Assembly: GCF_016908495.1 (NCBI RefSeq)
Contig: NZ_JAFBDZ010000003.1
Coordinates: 124,001 to 188,000, forward strand
DNA length: 64,000 nucleotides
Direction of reading: 5' to 3'
From: Rossellomorea pakistanensis
GTDB taxonomy: Bacteria > Bacillota > Bacilli > Bacillales > Bacillaceae_B
Shown: positions 53,880 to 62,784 of the stretch, piece after piece
Layout of the letters: each line of letters starts with the position of its first letter
Position numbering within the stretch: position 1 is the first letter of the stretch
Program-made: the position numbers and the translations under genes
The notes under the pieces: generated by a model
Told to the model about the DNA's origin: nothing
What the model saw: only the letters and a program-made list of their open reading frames with translations
Database searches by the model: none

Positions 53880-56800
53880 TGATGTTACATGGACCGATGA
53901 TCAGTGGAAAGCCATTTGGGCAAAGGATCAGGATATTTTAGTAGCAGCTGCAGCTGGGTCTGGGAAGACAGCGGTATTAGTGGAACGGATCATTCAGAAA
54001 ATCATAACGGTTCATGACCCGATTGACGTTGATGAACTTCTAGTTGCCACTTTTACGAATGCATCTGCTGCTGAAATGAGACATCGTATTGGAACGGCCT
54101 TGGAAAAAGCGATTGACCAGAATCCTGATTCGGTCCATTTACGAAAGCAGTTGAGTTTGTTAAACAAGGCGTCGATTTCAACACTTCATTCTTTTTGTTT
54201 AGAGGTCATTCGTAAATTTTACTATCTAATTGATATCGATCCTAATTTCAGAATTCTGGATCAAACCGAAGGCGAGTTGTTACGTGACGAAGTATTGGAC
54301 GAATTATTTGAAGATGAGTATGGCAAGGAAGATAACGAAAGGTTCTACCGTGCTGTTGATACCTTTACGAATGATCGTAGTGATGTCGCACTTCAAGATA
54401 TGATTCGTAAGCTTTATGACTTTTCAAGGTCTAACCCGATTCCATTCAAGTGGCTTGAGAATCTAGTGGAGATGTATGATGTCGATGTAGATCAGTCCAT
54501 CGATGATCTCCCGTTTATCGACGCTTTGCAGTTTGATATTAAGTTACAGCTTCAAGGAGCATACGGATTATTTCAAAGAGCATATGAAATGACCAAAATC
54601 CCTGGAGGACCTGCACCGCGAGCAGAAAATTTTCTTGATGATATGGAAATGACAACGGCCTTACTAAAAGTACAGGACCACTCATGGGAAAAGTTATATG
54701 ATCAATTTTCAAATCTCACATTTACGAGATTAAAGAATTGTAAAGGTGACGAGTATCTTCCTGAGCTAATTGAGGAGACGAAAAAACTACGTGAAAAAGG
54801 GAAGAAAATGATCGAAAAGCTAAAAGAGGACTTTTTCTCACGTAAGCCAGATACTTATCTTCGAGACATGTATCAAATGAAAGGTACGATTAGTACTTTA
54901 GTTGAATTAGTAAAACAATTCAGCTTAAGGTTTGAAGCGGTAAAAAATGAGCGTGGCGTTGTTGACTTTGCTGACTTAGAGCATTATTGTTTAGCGATTT
55001 TGACGGATCAGGATTCGAGTGGAGAAAGAATGCCATCTAAAGCTGCTGAACAGTACCGCCGCCAATTTAAAGAGGTACTGGTAGATGAGTATCAAGATAC
55101 GAACATGGTTCAAGAGTCGATCCTAAAATTGGTGACAAAAGATGATGAAGCCAGTGGGAATATGTTTATGGTGGGCGATGTGAAGCAATCTATCTACCGG
55201 TTTCGATTGGCTGAACCGAATTTATTTCTAGGAAAGTACAACCGGTTTTTACCTGAAGAATTCGCTGGAACAGGGTTGAAAATTGACCTCTCTCAAAATT
55301 TCCGCAGCCGTAATGAAGTTTTGGAAGGGACTAACTTCTTGTTTAAACAAATTATGGGTGTTGCTGTCGGAGAAATTGAATATGACAGTCAAGCAGAGCT
55401 GAAGCTTGGAGCCTCGTACCCGGAAGAGGACTCCTATCCGATTGAAATGGCACTGATTAATCAAACGGAAGAAGAGATGGAAGCAGTAGACCCAGAGGAC
55501 ACAGATGATGAATTTAGTAAAGAAGATCTTGAAAAATCAGTGGTTGAAGCCCGTTATATGGCAACAAAAATAAAGGAATTAATTGAAGAACGAAAACAGA
55601 TATTCGATCCAAAAACAAAGACGAATCGTTCGATTCAATATCGGGATATTGTCATTCTCTTAAGATCGATGCCATGGGCACCGGAAATCATGGAAGAATT
55701 CAAAAATCAAGGGATTCCCATCTATGCCAACCTTTCGAGCGGTTATTTTGAGGCTACAGAGGTAGCGATAATGCTTTCCCTTCTTAAGGTGATTGATAAC
55801 CCATATCAAGATATTCCACTTGTGTCGGTTTTAAGGTCGCCTATTGTAGGGTTAGATGAAGAGGCACTTGCTCAAATTAAAGTTCATTCAAGAGCACCAA
55901 CATTTTATGAAGCATGTAAACGATTTTCCAGGCAAACACAAGACATTTCAGCCCAATTAAAGGAAGTTCAAGAAAGAGTGCATGAGTTTTTATTAAACCT
56001 TCAAGGCTGGAGGACTTTGGCTCGCCAAGGAGCACTTGCAGAATTGATTTGGCAGCTTTATCGAGATACTCGATTTTATGATTTTATCGGTGGAATGCCT
56101 GGAGGAAAACAAAGACAAGCCAATTTAAGAGCATTGTATGACCGGGCTAGGCAATATGAAGAAACATCATTTCGAGGGTTATTCCGTTTTCTCCGGTTCG
56201 TTGATCGGATGAGAGAGCGTGGAGAAGACTTAGGAACAGCTCGTGCTTTAAGTGAGCAGGAAGATGTCATCCGAATGATGACTATTCATTCAAGTAAGGG
56301 ACTTGAGTTTCCGGTAGTGTTTATTGCAGGGCTTTCAAGACAATTTAATTTGATGGATTTGAATCAATCTTATTTGTTAGATAAAGAGTATGGTTTGGCA
56401 ACGAAATACATGGATCCAGAGAGAAGGATCAGCTATCCATCCCTTCCACAACTCGCTTTTAAAAGGAAGAAAAGAATGGAGACGATTGCGGAAGAAATGC
56501 GCGTTTTCTATGTAGCCTTGACTCGGGCAAAGGAAAAGCTATATCTAATTGGTACTGTAAAAGATATTGATAAATCATTAAAAGATTGGCAATCATCTCT
56601 ATTAAATGAAGACTGGCTACTAGGTGATTATGAACGGGCAGGGGCGGCTTCATATCTCGATTGGATCGGTCCTGCGCTAGTAAGACATGGTGATTGTGCC
56701 TATTTACAAGGGGAGAAAAGCTTTGCAACTGATATCCCAGAGGAGATTATTTCGCACCCCTCCTGTTGGAAGGTCAATGTACACCAAAAATCTGAGTTTA

Positions 56801-57618
56801 TTTCAAACGGGCCGACCACAGCTGAAACTGATCATTCTTGGAAAACAGCGATACTTGAGGGGAATGCAGTTGATATAGGTTCTAAAGATTATGAGGAAAT
56901 AGAGGCAAGGTTAAGCTGGAAATATCCTTACTTAGATTCAACTAAACTTCGTTCAAAACAATCTGTTTCAGAATTAAAAAGAATGTTTGAAGTACGGGAT
57001 GAAGCGAGCAGTACGGAATTGGTGAGGAAATTCCAAAAGCCTGTATTTAATCGACCACAATTTCTACAGGCAAGCAAAACGTTATCACCTGCCGAAGTTG
57101 GAACCAGTATGCACGCAGTCATGCAGCATATTTCATTTGAATCAAAACCAACTCTAGAAGAAATAAAAGAGCTTCTAGTCGAATTACAAAGAAAAGAAAT
57201 CCTTTCACAAGAACAAATAGAAGTAATTGATATCGGAAAAATTCTTGCCTTTTTTGAAACAGACCTCGGTAATCGCTTGCTGAAAGCAAAACAAATTCAA
57301 CGTGAAGTTCCATTTAGTATGAGTCTTCCTGTTAGTGAGGTTGATCCATCAACTCATTTAACAGATGAAAGCCTGTTAGTTCAAGGTATCATTGACTTAG
57401 TGTTTATGGATGATCAAGGCATGGTCCTGCTAGATTATAAAACCGATGGAATTTACGATCGCTACAAGGGAGGATTCGAAGAGGCACAACCGATTTTAAA
57501 GGAACGGTATATTGCTCAAATCGATTTATATACTCGGGCATTACAACAGATTTTAAAAGTAAATGTTAACGAAAGGTATTTGTTTTTCTTCGATGGTTCT
57601 CATATTATTGAATGTTAA
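53848..57618 (+). CDS. addA: ATP-dependent helicase/nuclease subunit AddA
   Basis: A 1256-residue UvrD-type helicase-nuclease. Motif I is AAAAGSGKTAVLVERI, motif II DEYQDTN, motif III GDVKQSIYRFR, motif V TIHSSKGLEFPVVF and motif VI FYVALTRAKEKLYL. The C-terminal nuclease domain has VQGIIDLVF and LLDYKTD. It unwinds and cuts DNA ends as the partner of AddB. ATG at 53848 lies inside the addB 3' end behind GAAGGAGGAGGATATGT. In B. subtilis sbcD-sbcC follow; here they do not, and decayed DNA follows instead. Confidence 0.96.
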   Translation: MTDSMIPVKPDDVTWTDDQWKAIWAKDQDILVAAAAGSGKTAVLVERIIQKIITVHDPIDVDELLVATFTNASAAEMRHRIGTALEKAIDQNPDSVHLRKQLSLLNKASISTLHSFCLEVIRKFYYLIDIDPNFRILDQTEGELLRDEVLDELFEDEYGKEDNERFYRAVDTFTNDRSDVALQDMIRKLYDFSRSNPIPFKWLENLVEMYDVDVDQSIDDLPFIDALQFDIKLQLQGAYGLFQRAYEMTKIPGGPAPRAENFLDDMEMTTALLKVQDHSWEKLYDQFSNLTFTRLKNCKGDEYLPELIEETKKLREKGKKMIEKLKEDFFSRKPDTYLRDMYQMKGTISTLVELVKQFSLRFEAVKNERGVVDFADLEHYCLAILTDQDSSGERMPSKAAEQYRRQFKEVLVDEYQDTNMVQESILKLVTKDDEASGNMFMVGDVKQSIYRFRLAEPNLFLGKYNRFLPEEFAGTGLKIDLSQNFRSRNEVLEGTNFLFKQIMGVAVGEIEYDSQAELKLGASYPEEDSYPIEMALINQTEEEMEAVDPEDTDDEFSKEDLEKSVVEARYMATKIKELIEERKQIFDPKTKTNRSIQYRDIVILLRSMPWAPEIMEEFKNQGIPIYANLSSGYFEATEVAIMLSLLKVIDNPYQDIPLVSVLRSPIVGLDEEALAQIKVHSRAPTFYEACKRFSRQTQDISAQLKEVQERVHEFLLNLQGWRTLARQGALAELIWQLYRDTRFYDFIGGMPGGKQRQANLRALYDRARQYEETSFRGLFRFLRFVDRMRERGEDLGTARALSEQEDVIRMMTIHSSKGLEFPVVFIAGLSRQFNLMDLNQSYLLDKEYGLATKYMDPERRISYPSLPQLAFKRKKRMETIAEEMRVFYVALTRAKEKLYLIGTVKDIDKSLKDWQSSLLNEDWLLGDYERAGAASYLDWIGPALVRHGDCAYLQGEKSFATDIPEEIISHPSCWKVNVHQKSEFISNGPTTAETDHSWKTAILEGNAVDIGSKDYEEIEARLSWKYPYLDSTKLRSKQSVSELKRMFEVRDEASSTELVRKFQKPVFNRPQFLQASKTLSPAEVGTSMHAVMQHISFESKPTLEEIKELLVELQRKEILSQEQIEVIDIGKILAFFETDLGNRLLKAKQIQREVPFSMSLPVSEVDPSTHLTDESLLVQGIIDLVFMDDQGMVLLDYKTDGIYDRYKGGFEEAQPILKERYIAQIDLYTRALQQILKVNVNERYLFFFDGSHIIEC

Positions 57619-57624
57619 ATAAAA

Positions 57625-57740
57625 AGGCTGTCCCTAATGCAATGGAGTCAGGAACCATAACTTAATTTATAGAAGAAATTCTTCTGCAAATGAGTAAATA
57701 ATATGGTTTGAGACTCTTAAGGGGCAGTCTCTTTTCTTTT
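57625..57740 (+). terminator. Terminator of addBA
   Basis: AGGCTGTCCC and GGGGCAGTCT can pair over ten positions across a long loop containing the small palindrome AGAAGAAATTCTTCT; CTTTTCTTTT follows. A shorter GAGAC/GTCTC hairpin near the end is an alternative. Confidence 0.6.
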
Positions 57741-57921
57741 ATAGGAGATTTAATGATGAAACTGTAATAGATAAAAATCAAAATGATGTTGATACAAATA
57801 AAGAAATTGCTGGTGGTGAGTTTGCCGAAACGAAACGAACTTAAAGAAAATGAAGTTGATTGGATAAAAGTAAACTTCTATAAGACCTATTTGATTATGT
57901 TTCTACCATAAGAAAGAACAA

Positions 57922-58113
57922 ATGTGTGATTTTGCCGATGCTTGTTACTTCTGCGGAAAGAATGTTACAACGAAAGAACACGTCCCTACTCTAACAAAGA
58001 AATATGAAACTAAATTGGAACTTATTAAAGATTCAGAAGAACGTGGTTGGGAAAAAGAAATCGCTTGTCATAACCGTATGGCTGAATGTGTAAAAGAGAT
58101 TTTAGTGATGTGA
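57922..58113 (+). pseudogene. C-terminal remnant of a Tn554 TnpB-like recombinase
   Basis: The 63-residue frame contains CDFADACYFCGKNVTTKEHV followed by PTLTKKYETKLELIKDSEER and GWEKEIACHNRMAECVKEIL. This cysteine pair plus 'TTxEH-P-L...E..GW' tail resembles the extreme C-terminus of the tyrosine recombinases of Tn554-type elements. All catalytic parts upstream are missing. Around 57746-57921 only short unrelated frames remain. It is followed by a tnpC-like relic, which supports the call. Confidence 0.55.
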
Positions 58114-58126
58114 GGATGAATGTATA

Positions 58127-58464
58127 ATGAATCATAACCCCTATCAAAAAGGCTTAGAAAAGCACAGACAAGCCCAAAAGAAAGTGAAGCCTTTGAATCG
58201 CTTAAAAAGGCAAAGAAAGAGGTTCATATCAATGCGGTGGCAAAAAAGGCAGGTTTATCGAATGTGACGGTCTATAAACACAAAGAGTTAGCCGAAGAAA
58301 TCAAAACTATCGAGATAAACCCTCCGCTCCACGAATAAAGAAATATCTGAACGTTAGAGTGGTTCAATTACAGTTGATTATTCAAGGTTAGAGCAAAAGA
58401 TCGAGGAACTACAAAAAGGGAATGAGTGGCTTAAAAAAGTGTTGAAGTCCAAAACGGTGAAATA
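58127..58464 (+). pseudogene. Frameshifted TnpC-like (DUF6262-type) remnant
   Basis: The first frame reads MNHNPYQKGLEKHRQAQKKV; one shift later the sense continues EAFESLKKAKKEVHINAVAK and AGLSNVTVYKHKELAEEIK, and after a further shift EQKIEELQKGNEWLKKVL. A short N-terminal helix, a helix-turn-helix with 'VA..AG.S..T.YK', and a coiled coil form the layout of TnpC accessory proteins of Tn554-like transposons. Two frameshifts make it non-functional. Confidence 0.6.
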
Positions 58465-58604
58465 AGAAAGTTGAGAAAGGGAGCTATACAATATAATTAA
58501 AGAAAATATCTTATTCAACTAACGAGGCAGTATAATTGAATACAAAAATTTAATAAATGATAGAATGATTATCAGTAGATATTATTTTATAAAGTGGTGA
58601 ATTC

Positions 58605-59144
58605 ATGAATAGTATAAAAAAATTTAGTGATGTACCTAAAATAGAAACGGAACGTCTCATCCTTAGAAAAATCACATTAGATGATGCAGAGGATATGTTT
58701 ATATATGCTTCGAATGAAGAAGTAACAAGATATGTAACTTGGATTACTCACTCTTCATTATCAGATACAATTAAATTTATCAATGCATTTTTACCTCAAT
58801 ATGATGCTCCATGGGGGATTGAATTTAAAGAAAATGGTAGGTTTATTGGAACCGTTCACTTTGTTTGGTGGCAACCAGAACATAACAGTGCTGAAATTGG
58901 ATATGTTCTATCTAAAGAATATTGGGGAAAAGGGTTAATTACCGAGGCAGCAAGGGCAATCATCACTTTTGGTTTCGAAAGTATGGACTTAATTCGTATT
59001 CAGGCGAGGTGCTTTTTAGAAAACAAGGGTTCAGAGCGTGTTATGGAAAAGTTAGGTATGTCCTTTGAAGGTATAAGTAGAAAAGTAATGTATGTTAAAG
59101 GGGAGCATAAAGACTTAAAGGTATACTCAATATTAAAGTTTTAG
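58605..59144 (+). CDS. GNAT-family N-acetyltransferase (RimJ/RimL type)
   Basis: A 179-residue acetyltransferase. IETERLILRKITLDDAEDMF at the start is the RimJ-like N-terminus. AEIGYVLSKEYWGKGLITEA holds the acetyl-CoA loop, and ARCFLENKGSERVMEKLGMS is the C-terminal helix pattern. The substrate is unknown; these enzymes acetylate protein N-termini or small amines. ATG at 58605 behind GTGGTGAATTC. It sits between two mobile-element relics, so it may be cargo or a later arrival, and is not related closely to the GNAT at 48.8 kb. Confidence 0.88.
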   Translation: MNSIKKFSDVPKIETERLILRKITLDDAEDMFIYASNEEVTRYVTWITHSSLSDTIKFINAFLPQYDAPWGIEFKENGRFIGTVHFVWWQPEHNSAEIGYVLSKEYWGKGLITEAARAIITFGFESMDLIRIQARCFLENKGSERVMEKLGMSFEGISRKVMYVKGEHKDLKVYSILKF

Positions 59145-59206
59145 ATGTAAATGATTATTGTGGTAAAGGGTGGCTTTAGTTGAAGAGTGTATCTAAATTT
59201 ATATGT

Positions 59207-59241
59207 AAAGGATAATAAAGTCCTGTTGATTATTATCCTTT
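59207..59241 (+). terminator. Terminator after the GNAT gene
   Basis: AAAGGATAATAA and TTATTATCCTTT, a perfect 12-bp stem around an 11-nt loop, with A/T-rich flanks. Confidence 0.75.
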
Positions 59242-59259
59242 ATTCATTTATTTAAGGAT

Positions 59260-59435
59260 TTTACATATATAAATCGGGTTATTAACGTAAGTATAAATCT
59301 AAAGAACGAAGCGATAAGACTTCTAACTGTAGGAACTACAGGGATAGCCGAAAAAAATAACCGGCGTTTACGCTAGTGTTCCTAGGAATCTCCCACTTCA
59401 ATCAGACCGTAAGTTTTATAAGTGGGGTAGTTCAA
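59260..59435 (+). mobile_element. IS605/IS1341-type relic: TnpB C-terminus plus right end
   Basis: A frame ending in TAG at 59376 reads NRVINVSINLKNEAIRLLTV followed by GTTGIAEKNN, the C-terminal signature of TnpB (usually DRDINASINL...GTTG-A). Directly after it comes the right-end structure: CCTAGGAATCTCCCACTT, a loop, AAGTGGGG, TAGTTCAA. The terminal TCAA is the usual cleavage tetranucleotide of IS200/IS605 right ends, and this interval normally encodes the omega (re)RNA scaffold. No tnpA, no tnpB catalytic region and no left end are present. Confidence 0.75.
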
Positions 59436-59466
59436 AGCTTGCATTATAAAATATAGGAAATGCGTA

Positions 59467-59491
59467 AGGGCTGACCCTTAGGCCAACCCTT
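59467..59491. terminator. Hairpin after gerPF
   Basis: AAGGGCTGACC and GGCCAACCCTT pair over 11 positions with G-U pairs and a short CTTA-type loop. It directly abuts the gerPF stop codon; a T-run is present on the plus side only, so termination of gerP is likely but not certain. Confidence 0.55.
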
Positions 59492-59710
59492 TTAATTATT
59501 TCCAACTATAGGTTGATCAACAACATTACAATCAAAAGTTGTGTTGGCACTAAAAACATTATACGTAACCTGGAACGGACCCGTGTTAAAACCACCTGAT
59601 CCTCCTGTTGTTTTTTGACTCGATTTAGGAGAGATAAAGGCAGTATCACCAAATTGTACTGTTCCGCCTCCAACATTTAATATCTGTACAGGACCTACAA
59701 TCGCTGGCAT
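59492..59710 (-). CDS. gerPF: Spore germination protein GerPF
   Basis: A 72-residue protein, last of the gerPABCDEF operon. MPAIVGPVQILNVGGGTVQF, a Gly/Ser/Thr-rich centre and DQPIVGN at the end are typical of the GerPA/GerPF family. GerP proteins lie in the inner spore coat and let germinants pass to their receptors. The ATG at 59710 matches the conserved MPAxVG start; the TTG-like extension upstream (MLT) is not family-like. Confidence 0.9.
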   Translation of the reverse strand: MPAIVGPVQILNVGGGTVQFGDTAFISPKSSQKTTGGSGGFNTGPFQVTYNVFSANTTFDCNVVDQPIVGNN

Positions 59711-59779
59711 GGTTAACATCCTTTATCATTAGGTTAATGTCTCATATACAATACACTATGTTTAGACACTCTTTCTTGT

Positions 59780-60154
59780 TCAAGAATTTTCACCATTCTG
59801 CAGATGTCGGATATTTTTAACCCTTGCTTCGGAATAGGCATCACAGGTTTGACCAATTTGGACAACTGAGGCCGAGGATACCCCTGTTATGTCTATACAA
59901 TTAACAACAATATTGGGGCGTTCATTGATCTTCTGTATGGCTACATCAAAGACTAATGGAGGAAGTGGGATCGGCTCTGTGAAAATTGGATCATTAAAAT
60001 TTCCTTCACTTCCGTAAAACAATTCTTGTTCTCTCTGAACTGCATACACCTTCGAACTTGACCGGATATTATTAGAGTCTCCAATCTCTAAAACAGATGA
60101 AAAACTTAGTGTATCCAAAATAATCCTATTAACGACTGAATAACGATGAAGCAT
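59780..60154 (-). CDS. gerPE: Spore germination protein GerPE
   Basis: A 124-residue protein. RYSVVNRIILDTLSFSSVLE and VFDVAIQKINERPNIVVNCI match GerPE, and the SSASVVQIGQ motif recalls GerPB and GerPD. It is needed for normal spore coat permeability. ATG at 60154 starts four bases after the gerPD stop with AAAGGGGTAATGAG in front. Fifth gene of gerP. Confidence 0.88.
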   Translation of the reverse strand: MLHRYSVVNRIILDTLSFSSVLEIGDSNNIRSSSKVYAVQREQELFYGSEGNFNDPIFTEPIPLPPLVFDVAIQKINERPNIVVNCIDITGVSSASVVQIGQTCDAYSEARVKNIRHLQNGENS

Positions 60155-60158
60155 CTCA

Positions 60159-60338
60159 TTACCCCTTTGGAGTTAATGGGACAAGTGGTCCGATGATGAG
60201 AGACTCAGCAGGGGTATCGAATGTTGAAGCATTTTGAATAATATTGGCGTCTCCTACAAGGACTAAAGAGGCACTTGCCACTCCGCCGATTTTCATATTT
60301 CCAACACATAAATCACGGTTGATCACTTGAAGGTTCAT
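60159..60338 (-). CDS. gerPD: Spore germination protein GerPD
   Basis: A 59-residue protein beginning MNLQVINRDLCVGNMKIGGV and containing SASLVLVGDANIIQNAS and the proline-rich LIIGPLVPLTPKG end, as in GerPD. ATG at 60338 lies within the 3' end of gerPC (26-bp overlap) behind AAAGGAACGAATTCCA. It is fourth in the operon. Confidence 0.9.
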   Translation of the reverse strand: MNLQVINRDLCVGNMKIGGVASASLVLVGDANIIQNASTFDTPAESLIIGPLVPLTPKG

Positions 60339-60939
60339 TGGAATTCGTTCCTTTCATATTTTCTGGCATTTGAGACATAAAGGTGAAAATCGCTTTATGG
60401 ATATCGCTCTTTACTTTTTCAAAGATATTTTCTTCCCACGAACTTCCGTCTTGCCTATTTTCCACCTTTGGAATGGTTTGAAGATAAAAGTCGATTCGGC
60501 TAGGAATTTGATTTGTGATATCTTTTTTAATCAATTCATAGTAAGAGGGATCTAGACTACTATTTAAATGATTCTCATTATCCTGTATAATCGTCATCAA
60601 TTCCTGATCAATATAGTTTTCTACATGTTGAACTAAGCCATTCCGAGTTTCTTTATCTATTTCAACAGGTGCTTTCATACTTCCTGTGTTAACAGCAAAA
60701 TCTTCAATATCTCCTAAATCATTTGGATTTAATCCGATATTCAATGTTCCCTCTAATGTTTCGACCTTAAGCTGGTCAAACTTATATTCAATATTTTCTA
60801 CATTGATAGATGGTCTATCTTTAAGACTCTTCAATTCTTTTTGAAGGCTCACAATCGTTTCTTCTAGTTTTGTTATTCGTTGATTTAATGAAGTGATATA
60901 TTGGTACATCTGCTGATAAGACGAATAATAGTTGTTCAT
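60313..60939 (-). CDS. gerPC: Spore germination protein GerPC
   Basis: A 208-residue protein. An N-terminal coiled coil (QQMYQYITSLNQRITKLEET) is followed by SINVENIEYKFDQLKVETLE and TLNIGLNP, the GerPC signature, and a helical C-terminal part. It is the largest GerP protein and is thought to scaffold the others in the spore coat. ATG at 60939 follows AGTGAGGTGGAAGA on the minus strand. It overlaps gerPD. Confidence 0.9.
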   Translation of the reverse strand: MNNYYSSYQQMYQYITSLNQRITKLEETIVSLQKELKSLKDRPSINVENIEYKFDQLKVETLEGTLNIGLNPNDLGDIEDFAVNTGSMKAPVEIDKETRNGLVQHVENYIDQELMTIIQDNENHLNSSLDPSYYELIKKDITNQIPSRIDFYLQTIPKVENRQDGSSWEENIFEKVKSDIHKAIFTFMSQMPENMKGTNSNEPSSDQP

Positions 60940-60980
60940 TCTTCCACCTCACTTAAAGTGTCCCAAAAGGGATACTGTCC

Positions 60981-61211
60981 TTAACCAGGTGTAGGGGATT
61001 GTAATGGGACAAGGGGTTGCACATCAGGAGCCTGAACATCTTCGCCATTCTTCTTTGCTTCCGGAGCAGGCGCCTCAAATCCTCCAGTATTATATAAATA
61101 AGCAGCAGACTGAATCTTACCTGAGGTTCCAATTTGAAGAACGGAGGAATTGGACATTCCTTCGATCTTTATCATATGAATGTGAATGGATTGTTGCACA
61201 AATAGTTTCAT
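60981..61211 (-). CDS. gerPB: Spore germination protein GerPB
   Basis: A 76-residue protein. MKLFVQQSIHIHMIKIEGMS, SSVLQIGTSGKIQ and YNTGGFEAPAPEA match GerPB, with a Pro/Gln-rich tail. ATG at 61211, ten bases after gerPA ends, with GTGAGCGTGATGCT in front. Second gene of the operon. Confidence 0.92.
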   Translation of the reverse strand: MKLFVQQSIHIHMIKIEGMSNSSVLQIGTSGKIQSAAYLYNTGGFEAPAPEAKKNGEDVQAPDVQPLVPLQSPTPG

Positions 61212-61221
61212 AGCATCACGC

Positions 61222-61443
61222 TCACAAGTTTAAGTAGATAGGTTGATCACTGACATCGTCATCAATCGTATACGTCACAGAATTTTCATTGTAAACAGAT
61301 ATTCCGTCCCCTGTTACAAATGAGCCTGCACCAGCGAAGGTTTTAGCTGTTGAAACAGGATTAATTTGAAAGACATCACCAATATGAACGACACCACTCG
61401 AACCTACACTAATAACTTGAACGGCTCCAACAAAAGCAGGCAT
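61222..61443 (-). CDS. gerPA: Spore germination protein GerPA
   Basis: A 73-residue protein. MPAFVGAVQVISVGSSGVVH, IGDVFQINPVSTAKTFAGAG and DQPIYLNL match GerPA, a paralogue of GerPF at the other end of the operon. It is the first gene; ATG at 61443 follows AAAGGTGTGAACGGTA. A mother-cell-type promoter lies about 40 bases upstream. Confidence 0.92.
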   Translation of the reverse strand: MPAFVGAVQVISVGSSGVVHIGDVFQINPVSTAKTFAGAGSFVTGDGISVYNENSVTYTIDDDVSDQPIYLNL

Positions 61444-61478
61444 TACCGTTCACACCTTTACTACAAAATGAGATACCA

Positions 61479-61506
61479 CATCATATGCTTTATATAATGA
61501 ATTGTG
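61479..61506 (-). promoter_or_regulatory. Candidate sigma-K promoter of gerP
   Basis: On the minus strand AC, 16 bases, CATATGATG resembles the sigma-K pattern (AC, 16-17 bases, CATAnnnT). B. subtilis gerP is made in the mother cell under sigma K, which supports the reading. Confidence 0.45.
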
Positions 61507-61578
61507 ATAATCGCCTAATTTGGAAAAAGAAGATACAATAGAATAAAAAGAATTTAGGGTGGAGGTATTTAATCAACT

Positions 61579-62760
61579 ATGCAAAGTTTTACAGCGATAC
61601 AAAAACAGGAAAGAATTCACTCGCTAGATGCAATAAGAGGATTTTCACTCCTAGGTATCTTTATTATTAACATGATTTCCTTTCATTCGCCGTTTTTGTA
61701 TATTGACCCTTACACATGGTGGAAAAATCCTGCCGATCAGATGGTCTACCCTTGGATTGATATTTTGGTTCAAGCAAGCTTCTATCCATTATTTGCTATG
61801 ATGTTTGGGTATGGTCTAGGAATTCAACAAGAACGAGCCCAATTAAAAGGAACATCTTTTTATCCATTTGCTATTAGAAGGTTAATGATTTTACTCTTTA
61901 TTGGGTGTATCCATGCTTTCTTGGTTTGGTCTGGGGATATCCTCATTAATTATGCTTTATTCGGTTTTCTGCTGTTACTATTTATGAGATTATCAGGTAA
62001 AGTTCTCATTTGGATTGGAGTCCTTTTATTTGCCATTCCTCAAGCATTCTTAAGCATCTTGTTAATTTTAGTATCATTTGTAGATCAATCAGGAGTCGTT
62101 TACTATGCTGATATACAAGGAATCGAAAGTTCCATAAATGCCTATAGAGATGGAGGATTTAGTGAAATATTCAAACAGCGTTTTGATGATTGGTTTGCTG
62201 TAAATGGTCCTGCAAATATCTTTTTCCTACTCCTATCGATTTTACCAATGATGTTAATTGGTGCTGGCGCTAGTAAAATACATGCCCTTGAAAAAGTAAG
62301 GGAAAACAGAGGGAAATGGATGCTACTCTTAACTCTTACGTTAATAACTGGAATTGTTATTAAATCCCTACCGTATTTATTCCAGCAAAATTTAGCCTAT
62401 TCTTATGTTCAAGATGCATTAGGTGGTCCGTTCTTATCAGTATCATATGCCGCATTTATTGCATTATTAATGTTAAATCGCAAACTTAATAAAATTCTTA
62501 AACCGTTAGCGACAGCTGGAAAAATGTCCCTGACAAATTACTTAACACAATCTATAGTAGGTACTCTAATCTTTTACTCATATGGTTTAGGTTTATACGG
62601 GGGTGTAACACTCCTTACAGGTACATGGTTAGCGATAGGGATCTTTTGCATCCAAGTCATTCTTTCCGAGATTTGGCTTTCAAAATTTCGTTATGGCCCA
62701 GCAGAGAAGTTGTGGAGGATACTATCATACAAGGGGAAAGTTAAAGAAGAGGCAAAGTAA
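61579..62760 (+). CDS. DUF418 membrane protein
   Basis: A 393-residue membrane protein with about nine or ten helices. RIHSLDAIRGFSLLGIFIIN is the N-terminal DUF418 motif, ASFYPLFAMMFGYGLGIQ follows, and the C-terminal DUF418 domain has AGKMSLTNYLTQSIVGTLIF and YGPAEKLWR. The family is of unknown function, possibly transport, and resembles acyltransferase-3 proteins. ATG follows GGTGGAGGTATTTAATCAACT. It is followed by yisK after 24 bp, so they may be cotranscribed. Confidence 0.88.
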   Translation: MQSFTAIQKQERIHSLDAIRGFSLLGIFIINMISFHSPFLYIDPYTWWKNPADQMVYPWIDILVQASFYPLFAMMFGYGLGIQQERAQLKGTSFYPFAIRRLMILLFIGCIHAFLVWSGDILINYALFGFLLLLFMRLSGKVLIWIGVLLFAIPQAFLSILLILVSFVDQSGVVYYADIQGIESSINAYRDGGFSEIFKQRFDDWFAVNGPANIFFLLLSILPMMLIGAGASKIHALEKVRENRGKWMLLLTLTLITGIVIKSLPYLFQQNLAYSYVQDALGGPFLSVSYAAFIALLMLNRKLNKILKPLATAGKMSLTNYLTQSIVGTLIFYSYGLGLYGGVTLLTGTWLAIGIFCIQVILSEIWLSKFRYGPAEKLWRILSYKGKVKEEAK

Positions 62761-62784
62761 AAAATAAAGAAAGGGAGAAATGAT

